22,028 nucleotides of DNA from a virus, in the IMG/VR virus record IMGVR_UViG_3300040816_000644, positions 1 to 22,028 of that record; one strand, given 5' to 3'. This document shows, piece by piece, positions 1 to 7,482 of the stretch (the stretch's first letter is position 1; each line of letters starts with the position of its first letter). Both the position numbers and the translations under genes were made by a program. Below the pieces are notes generated by a model. The model was not told the origin of the DNA, did not search any database, and saw only the letters and a program-made list of their open reading frames with translations.

Positions 1-185
1 GCATTAAACTCTTCGGTTTTTAAAGCTAGGTCAATCTGTGCTTTTTTGATAGTAGCTTTGGCTTTAATCTCTGCAATCTTTGCATCTTTTTTAGCTAACC
101 TCACTTCGTCAGATTCAAAACCACACTTGCTAGCTACAAAATCTATCAGCTTTGGCAGTGCTAATTTACCAATAAATCCAAACAT
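1..185 (-). CDS. Small helical protein, partial at the window edge
   Basis: This is the first 61 residues of a gene that continues past the left edge. It starts at ATG 185, 5 bases after the stop of the upstream gene. It opens MFGFIGKLALPKLIDFVASK, an amphipathic, mostly hydrophobic helix. It continues as a charged Lys/Ala/Glu-rich stretch (residues about 30 to 60) that looks like a continuous helix. I see no Shine-Dalgarno sequence. A hydrophobic start followed by a charged helix resembles some small phage holins of the GTA three-helix type, and the last position of a late operon would suit a lysis gene. No second membrane segment is visible because the gene is cut. The gene is well supported; the holin idea is only a suggestion. 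Confidence 0.6.
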   Translation of the reverse strand, partial: MFGFIGKLALPKLIDFVASKCGFESDEVRLAKKDAKIAEIKAKATIKKAQIDLALKTEEFN

Positions 186-190
186 AATAA

Positions 191-877
191 TTATTTTAAT
201 AGTTTTTTTATAATATCCTCTTTACTATCAATTATTTTTGTGTTTGTCAAATTTTGTCTGCTATCGTGATACTCTTTCCTGCACGTGGCAAAGAAGATAC
301 GCCACGGAGCATTGCTATGGTTTTCTCTAAAAAAAGATATTTGTGTAGTTGCTAAAAACTCTTTTATATCTTTCTTGAATATTTTTTCAAAAAGCCTAAT
401 TACTATATCGCTGCATAGTGTATATCTACTAATTTTTTTATTACAGAAAAACAAATTAAATAATCTGCGAACAGGTCGCCATGCCAAAAATGCTAGAAAT
501 ATATTATATTGAATATTTTTGCTATAAAAATCTATCAATTTTAAAAGATTAATTTTCTGCACATTTGTGTATTCTGCATCATAATGTATAGATGCGTATA
601 TTTGAGCGTCCGTATTTGCTAAATAATCACTTAAAAGCAATGTATGTACATTGTTAGCTCTATTTGCTTGAAACACCTTATACAAGCCATTCTCGTAATA
701 GGCAAGTGCGGTGTGGTTTACATTGTAGTGTTTTGCCTCTATAAACGCTTGTTTTATACCTACAATCTTTAAACGCTCGCTAATAATTTGCAGCCAAGAG
801 CCAAACTGGATAATGCGTGGTATGATTGCGTAATCTGTCTGCTTTACGTGTAACAGTATTAAACAATCTTTTTTCAT
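191..877 (-). CDS. Candidate permuted papain-fold (YiiX/NlpC-P60-like) cysteine hydrolase
   Basis: A 228-residue protein whose layout suggests the circularly permuted papain-like hydrolases (YaeF/YiiX group). In these the catalytic His comes first and the Cys later. Here VNHTALAYYENGLYKVFQAN (His55) matches the His strand, and YTLCSDIVIRLFEKIF (Cys155) matches the usual C-S-E/D-hydrophobic helix. A second His near residue 98 or an acidic residue could complete the site. The family cleaves amide or ester bonds, including cell-wall peptides and lipids. In a phage late operon, just after fibre genes and before a possible holin-like gene, it could be a lysis or cell-entry enzyme. There is no signal peptide. 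The C-terminal third is basic and unassigned. The start ATG overlaps the previous stop (TAATG), implying coupled translation. The assignment rests on motif spacing only. Confidence 0.5.
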   Translation of the reverse strand: MKKDCLILLHVKQTDYAIIPRIIQFGSWLQIISERLKIVGIKQAFIEAKHYNVNHTALAYYENGLYKVFQANRANNVHTLLLSDYLANTDAQIYASIHYDAEYTNVQKINLLKLIDFYSKNIQYNIFLAFLAWRPVRRLFNLFFCNKKISRYTLCSDIVIRLFEKIFKKDIKEFLATTQISFFRENHSNAPWRIFFATCRKEYHDSRQNLTNTKIIDSKEDIIKKLLK

Positions 878-1467
878 TATCTATTATTAGCTTCTGCTGC
901 TAACTCTTGCAGTGTTTTTACTAAATGTATTTCCCCAGTTATAGGGTCTTTAGCTGCATTTATAGCTGCTTTTGCAAAGTCGCTTACGCTAGGGTCTGCA
1001 AGCATCTCAGTCGCTTTTGCGTTTACATCTATAACTATGCCTTGCGGATTTATAAACGACCACGTCACAGCATCTAATTCTGATTGTGTTGCTGCGTTAT
1101 TGATTTTTTCTAACGCTAATTCATATACAGTCGTTTTATTGTGGACTCTTGAATTAACTTTAGTTTGTTGTGTGTTGTTTAAAGTTGTTATAAACAAATC
1201 TGTAAAAATATAAGTCGCAATTTCTGGCAGTATGCGTAAAGCTAATTTACCAGAATCAGTTTGCTGTTCATATATAAATGCAGCACCTTCCGTTGAGCTT
1301 AGATTACTTACATCTTCAATTAATTTTAAAAAGTATTCACGCTCTGGCGTGTCGTGAGTAATTACTAATGTTTTACCATTTTGAATAGTGATTTTTTTAG
1401 AATCATTAAAAGCATTTTTTAATTCTTGTTGCCTTTCAAACCTTGCTACTGCTGAAATATTGCTCAT
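877..1467 (-). CDS. Hypothetical late structural or fibre-associated protein
   Basis: A 196-residue soluble protein that I do not recognise. The first 100 residues look mixed alpha/beta. The segment from about residue 110 (VYELALEKINNAATQSELDA) to the end is helical and rich in Ala, Asp and Glu. There is no membrane segment and no Cys. Its place after the fibre genes at 1477 to 3470 is where phages often carry fibre-assembly chaperones, but I cannot match the usual tail-fibre-assembly motifs. It starts 9 bases after the preceding stop. It is certain to be coding from its length and its fit in the gene chain; the function is unknown. Confidence 0.6.
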   Translation of the reverse strand: MSNISAVARFERQQELKNAFNDSKKITIQNGKTLVITHDTPEREYFLKLIEDVSNLSSTEGAAFIYEQQTDSGKLALRILPEIATYIFTDLFITTLNNTQQTKVNSRVHNKTTVYELALEKINNAATQSELDAVTWSFINPQGIVIDVNAKATEMLADPSVSDFAKAAINAAKDPITGEIHLVKTLQELAAEANNR

Positions 1468-1476
1468 CTTTGATAA

Positions 1477-2229
1477 TTAAAACGTTCTTACAATCCCTTG
1501 AATGCCCCAGTTGAAGCCAGTTGACATCGATGTCGTTGACGTTAAATCGCCTGGATTATAACGCCCCGCTGTCCCAGGCACTGAATAATACATAGAAGCA
1601 TTACTGCTACTAAGAACAGCACTTAGATAGGGAGTGGTAAAAGATGCACTGCCACCTTTTTTCACAAAACAGGCTAAACCGCTAGTTATTGTACTGCTAG
1701 GCAAATTGCCAATGTCAATTAAATTTGTTCCAACCCTGGCTTTCACTTTGTTAACACCGCCCATCGGTATATTACCAATATAAACGCTAAAACACCATAT
1801 AGAAGCATTATTATTTGTGCTGGGGAGTTCATTTTTTGCGAATGTATATGTACTACCTCCCGCAAAATCGCCAAATGTGCCAGCTTGCATATTAATATTT
1901 TGTGTGCCAATGGTTTCGGATCCAGCATCGTTTTGTAAATCAATATACTCGCTTTCTGTAATCTCTACCCAAGTACTCCCAGCTGCTGCATTGTACGCAC
2001 TAAGACTTGTTGTCAATAAGTCGGTCGGAAATACTTTCCCTGCTCCAGCTCCCTTTAAACCCCACCCTGTCTTGGTGTTGTCTCCACTGTCTTTCCGATA
2101 AGTTTCCATTGTATTAGTATCTAAATACCACTGCCCGACATACGCAGTTACAACGCCTTCTGGTGAGCCTGCGTCCTCGATTTGATTAATACCACCTTTC
2201 GGATTTATTTTTTGAATAAAATCATGCAT
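1477..2229 (-). CDS. Tail fibre-like structural protein
   Basis: A 250-residue protein. Residues about 28 to 60 (VTAYVGQWYLDTNTMETYRK and the following Trp-Gly) form the short beta motif common in phage fibre and tip proteins, which describe a 'displayed' value and then a fold of Gly/Ser/Thr-rich strands. The remainder is rich in Ser, Thr, Gly, Asn and aromatic residues, as expected of a receptor-facing beta domain. It ends in NWGIQGIVRTF, a hydrophobic closing strand. Its start overlaps the stop of the 2229-3140 gene. With that gene and the 3150-3470 gene it probably builds a second fibre or fibre tip. There are no enzyme motifs. The fibre class is likely; the receptor is unknown. Confidence 0.6.
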   Translation of the reverse strand: MHDFIQKINPKGGINQIEDAGSPEGVVTAYVGQWYLDTNTMETYRKDSGDNTKTGWGLKGAGAGKVFPTDLLTTSLSAYNAAAGSTWVEITESEYIDLQNDAGSETIGTQNINMQAGTFGDFAGGSTYTFAKNELPSTNNNASIWCFSVYIGNIPMGGVNKVKARVGTNLIDIGNLPSSTITSGLACFVKKGGSASFTTPYLSAVLSSSNASMYYSVPGTAGRYNPGDLTSTTSMSTGFNWGIQGIVRTF

Positions 2230-3140
2230 TATGCTTGAATTAAATCTCTAACAATAAAATCATAAGTGCCAGCAACATCTATTTGTATTTCAAATGAGTT
2301 TGCTGTTCTGTTCGCTGCATTAATACTTACTTCGGCAAACACACCAGAACCAGCTACTGCGGCTAAGCATGATACACTTGCACTATTTAAATTGTGCGTG
2401 ATTGTTTGTACTTGCCCTGCTGTAAATGCGACATTATTTGCTGTGTAAAATGAACCAGCAAATTTAGCATTTACTTCTTTCACCGCCGCATCTGTATCTG
2501 TAGAAGTTAAATTACTACCTGAGTTGTCAAACGCTACTTCTATAGCATTAATAACTCCTGCATTGTTATATAATACATCTGCTACTAATATGCTAGCATC
2601 TGCTTTATCGTTAAGAATAGTAATTGTATCACCAGTTGTTACAGCAATAGTGCCGTCAAACACTGTTAAGCTACCAGAGCTTGTAATAATAAATTTATCA
2701 CCTGCTAAAACACTAGAACCCCCATCTAGATATGTGTTACCTGTGGAGTTACCAGTTAAATCTGCATTACCAACTAAGCCACCACGTAGGGTGATATCGC
2801 CATCTGTACGTGCAATAATCTCATCTACAACTTTTTGCAAGGTTGGCAAGACTTGGTCTAAATTGGCTGGAGTATCACCAGAGCTAGCAATTAAATCCGC
2901 ACCAATTAATTTGCCTACAGTTGCAGCTGTTAAATCAGTACCAGTTGCTAAATCTTGGGAAGTTAATAACTTTGCTATAGCTGTAGATATTACAGTAATT
3001 AATTCATTGCTAGTGCTATTGTAGCCTAGCTTACCATTTATTAAATCAGTACCTGTAAAATTTGCAGATACTGCTTCAGTTACAATATTGAGAAGCGGTA
3101 AATCGCCAAGGTCTAATTGTTGCTTAATAAGTGTTGCCAT
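2229..3140 (-). CDS. Tail fibre-like structural protein
   Basis: A 303-residue protein with very few Cys or Trp and many Thr, Ser, Ala, Asn and Gly. The middle (residues about 115 to 190) runs as short beta strands with repeated T-G and N-G turns, typical of fibre shafts. Near residue 245 the stretch GQVQTITHNLNSASVSC carries the 'ITHNLN' element seen in many phage fibre tip domains. The N-terminus (MATLIKQQLDLGDLPLLNIV) probably docks to the virion or to the 3150-3470 product. The gene starts 9 bases after the upstream stop and overlaps the next gene at its end. The fibre role comes from composition, this motif and position; no specific family is claimed. Confidence 0.6.
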   Translation of the reverse strand: MATLIKQQLDLGDLPLLNIVTEAVSANFTGTDLINGKLGYNSTSNELITVISTAIAKLLTSQDLATGTDLTAATVGKLIGADLIASSGDTPANLDQVLPTLQKVVDEIIARTDGDITLRGGLVGNADLTGNSTGNTYLDGGSSVLAGDKFIITSSGSLTVFDGTIAVTTGDTITILNDKADASILVADVLYNNAGVINAIEVAFDNSGSNLTSTDTDAAVKEVNAKFAGSFYTANNVAFTAGQVQTITHNLNSASVSCLAAVAGSGVFAEVSINAANRTANSFEIQIDVAGTYDFIVRDLIQA

Positions 3141-3149
3141 TTTTCTAAA

Positions 3150-3470
3150 TTATAAGTTAAATTGAATTTTTATTTTTGCTCCAGTTTGAAGCGGAGAATC
3201 TAAAGCAAAAGATACATTATTTAAATCTATTTCTGTGTAATTTAAAATTACACCATCATACGTTGAATTCCCTGCACTGCTAAACTTAATACTTGTTATA
3301 AAAGCATTTCTATTGTGAGCAATGTTGAAGACAGATTGTGGAGCTAACAATGCAAATTCATAATGCGTTATTTTTGCTAAATCTGCATTTAAGTTGGTAG
3401 CATTATCATTTATTTTTGTCCTAGCTACAAACCCAGAATCACCATTGTTTATTGTTTGTATAGTTGCCAT
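3150..3470 (-). CDS. Short fibre-associated protein
   Basis: A 106-residue protein. It begins MATIQTINNGDSGFVARTKI followed by N-D-N-A. The 'N-G-D-S-G...R-T-K-I-N-D-N' pattern is found at the N-terminus of many phage fibre proteins, where it forms the attachment segment. The rest is beta-rich, with FNIAHNRNAFITSI resembling the 'ITHN' element of the 2229-3140 protein. It ends KIKIQFNL. The protein is short for a full fibre, so it may be an adaptor or a split-off fibre head domain. It begins 2 bases after the stop of the 44-residue gene at 3473-3607. Confidence 0.6.
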   Translation of the reverse strand: MATIQTINNGDSGFVARTKINDNATNLNADLAKITHYEFALLAPQSVFNIAHNRNAFITSIKFSSAGNSTYDGVILNYTEIDLNNVSFALDSPLQTGAKIKIQFNL

Positions 3471-3472
3471 CT

Positions 3473-3607
3473 TTAATCATTCCAAATTGCTGTATCTACC
3501 CATATTCCTGCGTCATTCCAGTTATTAAATACAAGAATCCATAAACCAGTTGCTGATTCTGCTGGTGATTGGCTTGTAACTAGGCTTAATGCTAATCCTA
3601 TAAACAT
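3473..3607 (-). CDS. 44-residue Trp-rich small protein
   Basis: This small gene fills the gap between the 3607-3855 and 3150-3470 genes. It starts at an ATG sharing a base with the preceding stop (TAATG) and has an AAGGA Shine-Dalgarno 8 bases upstream. It ends with TAA at 3473. The product starts MFIGLALSLVTSQS, a hydrophobic stretch, and continues with a Trp-rich tail in which 'W-N-D' appears twice (NNWNDAGIWVDTAIWND). The strong ribosome site, the overlap and the lack of any other gene in the gap make it likely to be real. Trp-Asn-Asp repeats suit a small beta protein at a fibre or spike joint. The hydrophobic start could instead be a membrane segment. The function is unknown. Confidence 0.65.
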   Translation of the reverse strand: MFIGLALSLVTSQSPAESATGLWILVFNNWNDAGIWVDTAIWND

Positions 3608-3855
3608 TATTTAATTCCTTGTATAACTCCTGCACCGCCAGAATTAATTTGTTTGATTCTGGCTATAGGGTAAATTATACCTTTTAAAACTTCAATATTA
3701 ACAGTCGTCCCATTTTCTAAAACAACAGACACTGTGCCAGATACTGAAGCCAACAACCCTCTATATCGTTTGTCACTAATGTCAGTATCTACAATAATAT
3801 CTTCAATAACTGTAACTGGCTCGCTAGTTGGTCGCTCTAAAATTGTCATATTCAA
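3607..3855 (-). CDS. Spike base-like protein (RCAP_rcc01079-like)
   Basis: An 82-residue protein with the pattern of the small 'spike base' proteins next to phage and gene-transfer-agent fibres. These have a short leader, 'YRGLLASVSGTVSVVLENGT' (a strand, then G-x-V-x-V, then an N-G-T turn), then 'V-x-x-G' and a closing 'I-x-x-I...GAGVIQGIK'. In the gene transfer agent of Rhodobacter the family member seats the head spike; in tailed phages similar proteins lie beside fibre genes. Here it probably anchors a fibre to the virion. It overlaps the upstream gene by 4 bases (ATGA) and the next gene by 1 base (TAATG). The family match is by pattern only. Confidence 0.55.
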   Translation of the reverse strand: MNMTILERPTSEPVTVIEDIIVDTDISDKRYRGLLASVSGTVSVVLENGTTVNIEVLKGIIYPIARIKQINSGGAGVIQGIK

Positions 3856-4538
3856 AAAATTATTCTATCAATTTGTTTCTTTAACTGCATATTGTAGATA
3901 TCTAGTGCAGTATTTGCAACTTTATCGCTTGACTTACTAAGCCATTTTGTAGCTTTTATTTGCCTGTTGATATATTCTAAGTTATACACAATCCTTAACT
4001 TATTATTTTTTAGCGTAAATATTCCTTTGGTATTGCCTAAATCTAAGTAAAAATGCTTGTAGTTATTGCGTTTGGCATTCTCTATTATACCTACAGCTCG
4101 CTGGCGTTTGTTAGCTATAAAAGATAATTTTCTTTTATCACGCAATACAATATTTTGTAATTTGTTTGCTCTGCTAACTAACCTATTTTTTTGATTAGCT
4201 ATTCTGGCTGCTTGTGTTGGTATTGGTAAATGCTTTCCAGTCTTTGGCTTTGCACGTCCTCCGACTTCTTGCATCTCCATGTAACCTTGTGTGCTTCCTA
4301 CCTCTGATTGCATATTGTCAATATTCAAGCCTTTAGCCATATTGACTTGTATACTATTAACAGTCCACTTGTTACGATTAATAAAGTTATCTTGGATAAA
4401 TCCTTGTGCTTGTTTGCGTACATCAAAAGCAAGGGTATTTAATGTGTTCCTTGTAGCGTATTTTACGCCTGTGCGGTTAAATTTATCTAGAAAGTTTTCT
4501 AGCTTTTTGATTTCTTTAAAATCTGCTTTAATTTGCAT
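3852..4538 (-). CDS. Virion morphogenesis protein, HK97 gp10 / minor tail Z-like
   Basis: A 228-residue basic protein. Near residue 25 it has the signature of tail-completion proteins: 'KYATRNTLNTLAFDVRKQAQ' (an A...ALN.tA-type helix), then 'NRNKWTVNSI' and 'EVGSTQGYMEMQEVGGRA' with 'LPIPTQAAR'. This series (helix, R-x-x-W, G-S, Q-E-x-G-G, I-P-T) is characteristic of the HK97 gp10 / lambda gpZ type, which works at the head-tail joint or on the tail tube end. The C-terminal half is Lys/Arg-rich, with 'FYLDLGNTKGIFTLKNNKL' as a further beta domain. In lambda the Z gene lies between the head and tail genes, but here it lies among the fibre genes. It overlaps both neighbours by a few bases. Confidence 0.6.
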   Translation of the reverse strand: MQIKADFKEIKKLENFLDKFNRTGVKYATRNTLNTLAFDVRKQAQGFIQDNFINRNKWTVNSIQVNMAKGLNIDNMQSEVGSTQGYMEMQEVGGRAKPKTGKHLPIPTQAARIANQKNRLVSRANKLQNIVLRDKRKLSFIANKRQRAVGIIENAKRNNYKHFYLDLGNTKGIFTLKNNKLRIVYNLEYINRQIKATKWLSKSSDKVANTALDIYNMQLKKQIDRIIF

Positions 4539-5136
4539 CTAAATTAATCACCTGATTAACTAAATAATTTGTAGTGTAATCATAACTAATATTGCTTGTG
4601 AGTGCGTTTATAGCTCGCTTATGGTCTACATAATGTTGCTTGTTCGTTATAGCTATATTGTTTATGAATTTAAAGATAGTAGTTATTTCTGCACTTGTTA
4701 AAGCTATATCTTGTCCTGTTGCCTCATCTTTATAAACATAATCTACGCCAGTGCTAGATGTATTGCTAGCATCTGTAATAGTATCTCTATTGATAGGATA
4801 ATTTACTGGTTGGATATCTGCTCTAGCAATCGTGCATTGTCTAATGTTTTGATTATTTAAGTAATAATCTTTGCACTTCTCTAACAAGTCATTTTTCCAC
4901 CATGCAAGACTTGGCTCTGTTTGCTCTTCTAGGTCTGGGTCTGCATAAGGTATATACTTCCATTTGTATTCGTTGTAAATGTTGTATATATCGCTTGGTA
5001 GCTCCCAATATTTGCCCTGATTTACCTTGTATGGTATATCGTCTACATCTTCTTTATCTTGATTGCGTGGCTTAACATAAGCATAAGTGATTAAGCTATC
5101 ACTATTTAAACGTATGTAGTAGTTATAGTCGCTCAT
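4528..5136 (-). CDS. Tail fibre assembly-like protein (DUF4376-type C-terminus)
   Basis: A 202-residue acidic protein. The middle has 'LEEQTEPSLAWWKNDLLEKC' (residues about 70 to 90). The last part, 'GQDIALTSAEITTIFKFINN' followed by a helix ending K-R-A-I-N-A-L, fits the DUF4376 pattern (V/I-x-L-T, two helices, K-x-x-I-x-A). Proteins with this domain often sit just downstream of a tail fibre gene and are taken as fibre assembly or fibre-bound factors. That is exactly the position here, overlapping the end of the large fibre gene by 1 base. The N-terminal half contains many Tyr and Asp residues and may bind the fibre. Chaperone function is inferred from position and this weak pattern. Confidence 0.55.
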   Translation of the reverse strand: MSDYNYYIRLNSDSLITYAYVKPRNQDKEDVDDIPYKVNQGKYWELPSDIYNIYNEYKWKYIPYADPDLEEQTEPSLAWWKNDLLEKCKDYYLNNQNIRQCTIARADIQPVNYPINRDTITDASNTSSTGVDYVYKDEATGQDIALTSAEITTIFKFINNIAITNKQHYVDHKRAINALTSNISYDYTTNYLVNQVINLDAN

Positions 5137-6692
5137 TATAAATCACAAGTGGTAAAGTAATGAATCCAACGCCCACCTGCTGTAGATGTGCAAGGGTTTA
5201 CTTGTATTAATTTACTTGAATCTCTATTTACATTTACAGAACCTGTGTTATTGCCTCCTGCATCACTTCCTACTCCCTCAGCTCCTGTAGATGGAGCAAA
5301 TACCCTTGTGGGTGTTGTCGGCGGTCTTTTCAATGGTTGAGGATGCATAATTGTCAACCTGTCAGTATGGTCTCCGTAAATATCGTTATCAATTTGGTTA
5401 GGCGTTCCAGGCATCACTCCTAAAGTGTAAGAGCTGTAAGCCCATAAAGTGCAGTTGTCGTATTCTTCTTGAAAGGTTTTCTCTTTCCAAACTGTAGATA
5501 TACTAGACTGCTCTAGTTTGGCTTTAGTTACTCTCCACTCGTAACCATTAGACATGGTTTCGTCCGTCCATATTAAAACTGCTAGATTGTTAGTGTTTGC
5601 AGTATCAATATTTACGCCATTTATTGTAAATCTGTTCCAGCTAGTCGCATTAGCTGTTAATGTTGTTGTAGTGTTTTCTGTGGTAAAATTAGTCGCAAAT
5701 CCTAAATTAGCTGCTGTCTGCCATGTGCTAATAGGGTCGTTTGGCATATCGTCTGCTGTACCTTGCCAACTTACTATTGCAGCTCTAAAGTTACGTGTAA
5801 CTGAATCAGAGTTGTATATTTCAAAAGATAAAGATACATCTTTATTTAACAAAATACGTGTAGTGTCATAATCTATATATTGTACAATTCCAGCTTGCTC
5901 GTTTTGTCTTTGGTGTACTAACTTTATAGCTGCTCTTGCTCCTGCTGGTAACTCACTAGCAAGCGTTGTTTGTGTAATATCTACTACATCTGAACCTGCT
6001 CTAGAATCTACTACTTTCCAACGGTCAAGCGTATAATTGCCATCTGTATTTGGTAAAGTTGTAGCTGCTGTAAAATTAGTGCCACGTTGTGGAATTATAA
6101 AGTCGCCATTATCAAGAATGTTATCTTGAACTGGCACAAATATTTCTGGTCTTATGGTAAAATCATCAGTAGATGCATTGTAAGTAGCAATGTATAAAGC
6201 ACCTGCTGATATATCACCAGCTTGTATTCCTATTATATTTTTAGCAACTAGTAATTGCGAACCTTGCAAAGTTACTGCACTGCTAGTATTTGTTTGTGCT
6301 GCAACAAATCTAAATTGCTGTTTATCTTGTAAAACTGCAATCGGATGAGTTAAGTTGTAGGTGTTACCTGCATCTCTAAAACTTGATAATACTATTGTGT
6401 TTGGCGTTCCTGCTTGCGTTAAATCATTAACAAAATTACCTTTAGCAATAGCAGATTGTATCGCCTGTGCAACTTGTGAAATATCAGCGTTATCTACTAT
6501 ACCGTTAGGTATAATTCCTGCTGCCCGCAACAAAGCAACATTTAAACCGTTATTATTTTGATTGTATGTGCTTGCTTTGATAGATGTGCCATCTAGCAAC
6601 TCAGGCGAAGTACTATCTTTAGCAGTGCCATAAGGACTAGTTGCTGTAATTGCTGCGTTAATTTTGTCAAGGTTTTGTGCTGTAACTGCCAT
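5136..6692 (-). CDS. Main tail fibre protein with carbohydrate-binding-type domain
   Basis: A 518-residue protein that starts 4 bases after the gp48 gene. The first 90 residues are a helical, Asn- and Ala-rich docking segment. Around residue 190 the protein has 'NILDNGDFIIPQRGTNF' then 'NYTLDRWKVV'. This 'NG-x-F-x-x-x-Q-R-G...DRW' opening marks a jelly-roll carbohydrate-binding domain found in many phage fibres; it spans about residues 190 to 395 and ends 'VTKAKLEQSSISTVW'. After that comes a Tyr/Asp-rich C-terminal tip ending in 'CTSTAGGRWIHYFTTCDL'. The two Cys near the end could form a clamp. It is likely the receptor-binding fibre of the contractile tail and is followed directly by a DUF4376-type gene. 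Confidence 0.75.
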   Translation of the reverse strand: MAVTAQNLDKINAAITATSPYGTAKDSTSPELLDGTSIKASTYNQNNNGLNVALLRAAGIIPNGIVDNADISQVAQAIQSAIAKGNFVNDLTQAGTPNTIVLSSFRDAGNTYNLTHPIAVLQDKQQFRFVAAQTNTSSAVTLQGSQLLVAKNIIGIQAGDISAGALYIATYNASTDDFTIRPEIFVPVQDNILDNGDFIIPQRGTNFTAATTLPNTDGNYTLDRWKVVDSRAGSDVVDITQTTLASELPAGARAAIKLVHQRQNEQAGIVQYIDYDTTRILLNKDVSLSFEIYNSDSVTRNFRAAIVSWQGTADDMPNDPISTWQTAANLGFATNFTTENTTTTLTANATSWNRFTINGVNIDTANTNNLAVLIWTDETMSNGYEWRVTKAKLEQSSISTVWKEKTFQEEYDNCTLWAYSSYTLGVMPGTPNQIDNDIYGDHTDRLTIMHPQPLKRPPTTPTRVFAPSTGAEGVGSDAGGNNTGSVNVNRDSSKLIQVNPCTSTAGGRWIHYFTTCDL

Positions 6693-6696
6693 AATA

Positions 6697-7482
6697 CTAA
6701 GTATAATTTATTAACATGCCTATCCAAACATGGCAAGGCGTTATTTGTAATAATAGCTCCTCTAGCTCGTTACGTCTAGCCTTGCTAATTGTTACAAAAT
6801 CTCCAAACTGTGAACCGCCAATATAGATAAAATATTGGTGTTGTGCTGGGTCTGTAGGTAAAGAGTATTGCACACGCTCCTCGCTAATAATTCCAGGTGC
6901 TTCTCTATAGCCATATACAGCTTTGTTAAAACCATAATTTGACCATTCACTACCATAAGTAATTGCAAAGCTCTGAACTTTATAGTCAATATTTACAAGT
7001 GGGTAGCCCTGCGGTTGCTGTGACTGGTAGCCATAAACAGCATTTTTAAAGCCATATACTCCATCCTCGCTACCATAACTAATTAAATCTGGCTGTGTGC
7101 TTGCTGTTGATAAATAAGTTGCTGGATTTACTAAACTACCGTTTTGATAAGGGCTATGCACAAACAGATTAAATCCATAAGTTTGTAACTTTGTTTGTAT
7201 GCTATTTATACTGCCATTGTTATTTTGTAGGAGTTTTCCTGTAATTCTATTTCTACGTTCTTGTTCTGTTAGTGTGCTATTAAAAGGCAAATTAAGCTCC
7301 TCCTCCCATTTATCCAGCTCTTGAGTTGTCGCAATAGTTGCATCTCTTATAGTATTTAATAGATAATTTTTAGCATTATCTGCAGTGCTAGCAATTACAT
7401 TCCATAGCTTGCCTAGCTCGCTTGTGCTAGATTGCCAGAACCAAGATTCTGGCAGTAGTAATCTAATTAATTTATTAAACAT
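6697..7482 (-). CDS. Baseplate protein, Mu gp48-like (DUF2313)
   Basis: A 261-residue protein immediately downstream of the gp47-like gene and overlapping it by 8 bases, as in Mu. The first 100 residues match the family: 'LLLPESWFWQSSTSELGKLW' opening, then 'ATTQELDKWEEELNLPFNS' and 'LTEQERRNRITGKL', which forms the helical bundle that joins the baseplate to the fibres. The C-terminus 'LQITPCHVWIGMLIN' is also typical of the family ('P-x-H-t'). In between lie two copies of an 18-residue YG-rich motif, at residues 135 to 152 and 175 to 192. The gp48 class is well supported; the central repeats are a local feature. Confidence 0.8.
   Translation of the reverse strand: MFNKLIRLLLPESWFWQSSTSELGKLWNVIASTADNAKNYLLNTIRDATIATTQELDKWEEELNLPFNSTLTEQERRNRITGKLLQNNNGSINSIQTKLQTYGFNLFVHSPYQNGSLVNPATYLSTASTQPDLISYGSEDGVYGFKNAVYGYQSQQPQGYPLVNIDYKVQSFAITYGSEWSNYGFNKAVYGYREAPGIISEERVQYSLPTDPAQHQYFIYIGGSQFGDFVTISKARRNELEELLLQITPCHVWIGMLINYT
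6907..7080 (-). repeat. Diverged internal duplication in the gp48-like gene
   Basis: Two related 54-base segments at 7027-7080 and 6907-6960, 120 bases apart. They encode SYGSEDGVYGFKNAVYGY and TYGSEWSNYGFNKAVYGY. About three quarters of bases agree by eye. The copies keep the Tyr-Gly pairs, which form short beta turns in phage fibre and baseplate proteins. The spread of changes suggests an old duplication. Confidence 0.75.

Noticed and set aside
1743-1943. Second minus-strand open frame of 66 residues
   Set aside because: It lies entirely inside the 1477-2229 fibre-like gene in another frame, has no ribosome site, and shows no recognisable features.
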